Positions 61,097 through 64,000 of a DNA stretch of 64,000 nucleotides are shown here, piece after piece (positions within the stretch are counted from its first letter, which is position 1; every line of letters starts with the position of its first letter). The position numbers were made by a program, and so were the translations under genes. The DNA is from Tritrichomonas musculus (Eukaryota; Parabasalia; Tritrichomonadida; Tritrichomonadidae), in assembly GCA_039105265.1 (NCBI GenBank), contig JAPFFF010000012.1, positions 1,488,001-1,552,000 on the forward strand. Direction: 5' to 3'. The notes under the pieces were generated by a model. That model worked only from the letters and a program-made list of their open reading frames with translations. It ran no database searches and had not been told where the DNA came from.

Positions 61097-61387
61097 ATGA
61101 GCCAAAATTTAGATTTGGGTGAGTTCAAGGAAACAGCTATCATCAAGAAGTTGAAGAAGTCCAAGAGTAACAACAACCTCAAAAATATTGATACTGCAAA
61201 AACTGAAACAACAGAAAAACGTGGTAGAAAGCAAAAGTATGCAACTGTTGAAGAACGAAATGAAGCACGTAAACAACAGCAAAAGGCATATCGTGAAAGA
61301 AAGAAAAAAGAAGTACAAAGTATGAAGGAAAAAATAATGTTGTATGAAAGCAAAAAGGTAGCTTATGAGGAAAAAGGTAGCTTATGA
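61097..61387 (+). CDS. Basic bZIP-like Polinton protein
   Basis: From the ATG at 61097 the protein reads MSQNLDLGEFKETAIIKKLK, then a basic stretch KRGRKQKYATVEERNEARKQ, then QQKAYRERKKKEVQSMKEKI. The RGRKQKYAT element followed by an Arg/Lys-rich helix and a short leucine/methionine helix is like the basic region of bZIP-type DNA-binding proteins found in some transposons. The 3' end of the gene lies in a 19-base minisatellite. A role in regulating or binding the element's DNA is plausible but inferred. Confidence 0.5.
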   Translation: MSQNLDLGEFKETAIIKKLKKSKSNNNLKNIDTAKTETTEKRGRKQKYATVEERNEARKQQQKAYRERKKKEVQSMKEKIMLYESKKVAYEEKGSL

Positions 61388-61660
61388 GGAAAAAGGTAGC
61401 TTATGAGGAAAAAGGTAGCTTATGAGGAAAAAGGTAGCTTATGAGGAAAAAGGTAGCTTATGAGGAAAAAGGTAGCTTATGAGGAAAAAAGGTAGCTTAT
61501 GAGGAAAAAGGTAGCTTATGAGGAAAAAGGTAGCTTATGAGGAAAAAGGTAGCTTATGAGGAAAAAGGTAGCTTATGAGGAAAAAGGTAGCTTATGAGGA
61601 AAAAGGTAGCTTATGAGGAAAAAGGTAGCTTATGAGGAAAAAGGTAGCTTATGAGGAAAA
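61353..61660 (+). repeat. 19-base minisatellite, 16 units
   Basis: AAAAAGGTAGCTTATGAGG is repeated 16 times almost without change (one unit has an extra A). It begins inside the end of the bZIP-like gene and ends shortly before the next gene. Such uniformity suggests recent expansion by slippage or unequal exchange. It is not CRISPR-like, because there are no spacers. Confidence 0.9.
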
Positions 61661-61696
61661 ACATGTAGTTAAAAAAAAAAACTTTTTTTTTTTTAG

Positions 61697-62122
61697 TTAT
61701 TCATTTTTCTTGTAGTACATTGTGATGAACTTCTTGTTTCTTTTCACTTTCTTATGTGTAAAGTGTCTCTTTGTTCCATCGAGATGCCCGAAACCAAGTC
61801 GAGTAATAGATAGTTCATGACCAAAGAACATGTTGTACAAGTTAACAATGTCTCTTGCAGGATAACAATCTTTTTCGAGGCTGTCAAACCATTCATCATA
61901 CCTCTTTTTTTGTTTTGCTCGAAGTCGATGTGCATCATTTTCAAGAGCATGAGCATAATTTTCACACATCGTTCTTAAATTTGATGTATCATCTTCAACT
62001 TTTAGTTGAGATATTTTTTTCGACATGTTTATATTAATTTTGTAGTCGAATGAATCATGATCTTTAGGAGGTGTTTGTTTTTGTAAAATATCTTCTATTT
62101 TATCTTCTTCTTCATTCATCAT
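61697..62122 (-). CDS. Small Polinton protein, unknown
   Basis: A 141-residue protein with an acidic start (MMNEEEDKIEDILQKQTPPK), a helical middle (NYAHALENDAHRLRAKQKKR, YDEWFDSLEKDCYPARDIVN) and a basic C-terminal end (KRHFTHKKVKRNKKFITMYY). It resembles a small nucleic-acid-binding or scaffolding protein. No known domain is recognised. It is divergent from the 62313 gene. Confidence 0.5.
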   Translation of the reverse strand: MMNEEEDKIEDILQKQTPPKDHDSFDYKININMSKKISQLKVEDDTSNLRTMCENYAHALENDAHRLRAKQKKRYDEWFDSLEKDCYPARDIVNLYNMFFGHELSITRLGFGHLDGTKRHFTHKKVKRNKKFITMYYKKNE

Positions 62123-62312
62123 TAATAAAATAATAGTGATATTAATAAATATATTTTTTTAAAATTTCAATATATTTTATTTTTTTTAATTCAATTTTTG
62201 AATTTTTATAGTGTATATAACTTTTTCAAAGAAAAATATCCACCTTCGAGTTTTTCTACGAAATTTAAAATTTAGTGATATCAACTAGAAAATAGATCAT
62301 TTTTATACTTGT

Positions 62313-63752
62313 ATGTCATACAACTACAGCTCAGACAGCGATGTTAGTCTATTTGACTCGATCGAGCAATCGGGTCAACAAGCTCCACCATCAGATCCGC
62401 CATCAGCTCCACCCACAGAAGTTTGGCTCAAGAACATGACCCCAGAACAACTCGAATCCATGCGACAGTTCATCATGAAGCAGCAAGAAGAAGCAGCAGC
62501 TAGATTAAAGAAGAAGCAGCAAGAAGAAGAAGCAGCTAGATTGAAGAAGAAGCAAGAAGAAGAAGAAGCAGCTAGATTGAAGAAGAAGCAAGAAGAAGAA
62601 GAAGCAGCTCGATTGAAGAAGCAACAAGAAGAAGAAGCAGCTAGATTGAAGAAGCAGCAAGAAGAAGAAGCAAGAAGGAAGAAGAAGCAAGAAGAAGAAG
62701 CATTAGCAAGATTGAAGCAAGAAGACGATGCAAGAAGGAAGAATCCATATGTTCCAATTTCAAATAAAGTCTTTCCACCACCTCGCTCATATAATATAAT
62801 ACAAGTTCCTCCACCTCCTCCACCTCCATCTAATCAACAAATACCGCCACCTCCAAGTGTTCTTGCTAGACCATCTTCATTTGCCGAGAAACAAAAATTC
62901 GGTTCCAATCCAAAAGAAGAAACAAAGATAGAAGGAGAAGAAGAAGTTGATCATGAACAAGAACAAGAACCAGTTCACAGAGAACCATATAAGCCACCGA
63001 AAAGTGTTCATGATATGAAATCCAATAGTGATTATAAGGAGGATAATGTTAGGCCATTCGACTTTCGAGATGAAATGGAACTAATAATAGAAGAAAATGA
63101 AAACTTGAAAGATCGATTAACGAAGTTGGAGGAGCGAATGACTGCGGTAGAATATAACATTCAAGACATAAATCACAATGCTGAAGAACTCAGGAAAGAC
63201 ATTGATGATAACGACGAATACGCACTCGAGCTGATGAAATTGGAACTTGCTCCAAAAAAGGTGGCGAAGTACATTAACAAAATTCACGATCTAAAGAAGG
63301 ACGTGGCGGATCTGAAAAATGCTCAACAAGCTGGTCCTCCAACAGATGATGCATTTGCTGAAAAGTTGGCAAGATCGAGATTGATGATGGTAGAAGTTGA
63401 TTATCTTCGAAACATGATGGACGCTATTGAATCATATGACAAGAAAAAAGCACCAGAGATGATAAACGTGTTCAAGTCCTATGGATGGAAGTTGTCCAAT
63501 TGCATTTATCATCTTCGACCATACTTATCACCAGAAGAGAAAGAGAAGTTGGACAAAGCATGCAGCTTCGAGAGAAAAGGAAAGAAGCAATCACCGAAGC
63601 AAGTGCTGAATGCCATTAAGCAATTTGGTGAATCAATGGAGAAGAACGAAATTGAACGGAACTCTGACTCGAAGTCGAAAGGACATGAGTTCCAATATCA
63701 TTTTCCATATCTCGAAGATAATGTCGTTGATGATGATGATTACCCCCAATAA
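62313..63752 (+). CDS. Long coiled-coil Polinton protein with KKQEEEEAARL repeats
   Basis: A 479-residue protein. After a Ser/Pro N-terminus (DSIEQSGQQAPPSDPPSAPP) comes a repeated charged helix built from KKQEEEEAARL units (about residues 60-145), then a Pro-rich linker (VPPPPPPPSNQQIPPPPSVL). From about 245 a second coiled coil (ENENLKDRLTKLEERMTAVE) and a globular-looking C-terminal half (KSYGWKLSNCIYHLRPYLSP onwards) follow. No enzyme motif. It is likely a structural or scaffold protein. Confidence 0.6.
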   Translation: MSYNYSSDSDVSLFDSIEQSGQQAPPSDPPSAPPTEVWLKNMTPEQLESMRQFIMKQQEEAAARLKKKQQEEEAARLKKKQEEEEAARLKKKQEEEEAARLKKQQEEEAARLKKQQEEEARRKKKQEEEALARLKQEDDARRKNPYVPISNKVFPPPRSYNIIQVPPPPPPPSNQQIPPPPSVLARPSSFAEKQKFGSNPKEETKIEGEEEVDHEQEQEPVHREPYKPPKSVHDMKSNSDYKEDNVRPFDFRDEMELIIEENENLKDRLTKLEERMTAVEYNIQDINHNAEELRKDIDDNDEYALELMKLELAPKKVAKYINKIHDLKKDVADLKNAQQAGPPTDDAFAEKLARSRLMMVEVDYLRNMMDAIESYDKKKAPEMINVFKSYGWKLSNCIYHLRPYLSPEEKEKLDKACSFERKGKKQSPKQVLNAIKQFGESMEKNEIERNSDSKSKGHEFQYHFPYLEDNVVDDDDYPQ

Positions 63753-63833
63753 GATAGGTCATAACTAAAAAATAATTTTTTAACTTTTTCTTTGTTTTTA
63801 TTTTTATCGTTTCACTTTTATTTTAGGTTAAAC

Positions 63834-64000
63834 ATGAACAAGGACATTGAAGATAATTTTTTAGATGCTATTGGAGATGTCTATGCTGATACAAAATCAC
63901 AGTTTCGTCGTGAATATAATCGACGTGCAAAACAATACCAAAAGAAAGACAAATTTAAAGAAGAAATGAGGAAGCTCATGATTCCTGCAGGACAAGGTAT
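63834..64000 (+). CDS. Partial gene: N-terminus similar to the pPolB N-terminus
   Basis: The frame begins at an ATG at 63834 and runs off the right edge (55 complete codons). The sequence DAIGDVYADTKSQFRREYNR, then RAKQYQKKDKFKEEMRKLM, aligns by eye with DISVDLYSTARTEARKEYKQ, then RVKDVRDKRKFKKYLKEFM, at the start of the polymerase region at 48487. That suggests a second polymerase-type gene, possibly of another Polinton copy. The similarity is short and could reflect a shared basic helix only. Confidence 0.45.
   Translation, partial: MNKDIEDNFLDAIGDVYADTKSQFRREYNRRAKQYQKKDKFKEEMRKLMIPAGQG

Larger units (their letters stand above)
38184..64000. mobile_element. Polinton/Maverick-type element (right end outside window)
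   Basis: Family assignment rests on co-occurrence of a protein-primed type family B DNA polymerase sequence, a retroviral-type integrase, an adenain-like protease, an A32-like packaging ATPase and a capsid protein in closely packed genes. The left edge is placed at AGTAGTATAGTATAGG, just before a G/C-rich hairpin, because known Polintons begin with AG and the base composition changes there. The right inverted end and the target duplication cannot be checked. At 25.8 kb or more it exceeds the usual 15-20 kb, and a second polymerase-like N-terminus starts at 63834, so two elements may be joined or nested. Most frames are long and open, suggesting fairly recent insertion. At least one core gene looks broken, with few breaks overall. 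Confidence 0.85.

Noticed and set aside
61353-61660. CRISPR-like appearance of the 19-base array
   Set aside because: The units abut without spacers, and the host is eukaryotic; it is a minisatellite.
62505-62829. Leu/Ser-rich minus-strand frames
   Set aside because: They are antisense of the KKQEEEEAARL coiled-coil repeats.
1-64000. tRNA, rRNA and spliceosomal intron search by eye
   Set aside because: No cloverleaf, conserved rRNA word or trichomonad-type intron end (GTATGT with ACTAACACACAG) was found.

Overview
The window looks like nuclear DNA of a trichomonad parabasalid, most like an AT-rich relative of Tritrichomonas or Trichomonas. The evidence is intron-free host genes, 1-4 kb intergenic stretches of mostly A and T, short TCA-type initiator sequences a few bases before several ATGs, and a dense mix of MULE, hAT, mariner and Polinton/Maverick sequences. 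I see no tRNA or rRNA gene, no CRISPR array and no convincing spliceosomal intron. The species is an inference.

Positions 1-31,800 hold the host genes. They are an unrecognised partial gene and a small acidic coiled-coil protein (minus strand), the largest subunit of RNA polymerase I (minus), a HAD phosphatase (plus), a protein ending in a TCP10/CPAP-type beta-repeat domain (minus), a longin R-SNARE (plus), a glucose-6-phosphate 1-epimerase-like enzyme (minus), a 682-residue coiled-coil protein (plus) and an SLC35F6-like membrane transporter (plus). Between them lie several non-autonomous elements with inverted ends: a two-member GGCTTG/TATCGA family, a perfectly spaced pair of 1.2-kb elements ending in TAGGCC, a TTAA-flanked element, and one whose ends carry CCCCCTACCA repeats. 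A G/C-richer island at about 13,900-15,850 carries a replication-initiator-like reading frame that looks like an old plasmid or virus insertion.

Positions 31,800-38,180 are a transposon graveyard. They hold a hAT transposase relic that keeps only its zinc finger and its dimerisation end, a TA-flanked mariner-type MITE with its empty target preserved in a neighbouring duplicate, a MULE transposase gene with an acidic repeat and a scrambled 5' end, and a mariner transposase relic with its left end.

From about 38,184 to the right edge lies a Polinton/Maverick-type element of at least 25.8 kb; its right end is outside the window. It carries the expected core: protein-primed family B DNA polymerase sequence, retroviral-type integrase with a chromodomain-like tail, adenain/Ulp1-type protease, A32-type packaging ATPase, major capsid protein and a candidate minor capsid protein. 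It also has HNH and GIY-YIG nucleases, a bZIP-like basic protein, a long coiled-coil protein and three large related minus-strand proteins that share sequence blocks. Most of its reading frames are long and open, so it looks fairly young, but at least one core gene looks broken. Four of its proteins carry short motifs of the type bound by the dynein light chain LC8, which is the most interesting unexplained pattern in the window. A second polymerase-like N-terminus begins at 63,834, so this may be two elements side by side or nested.
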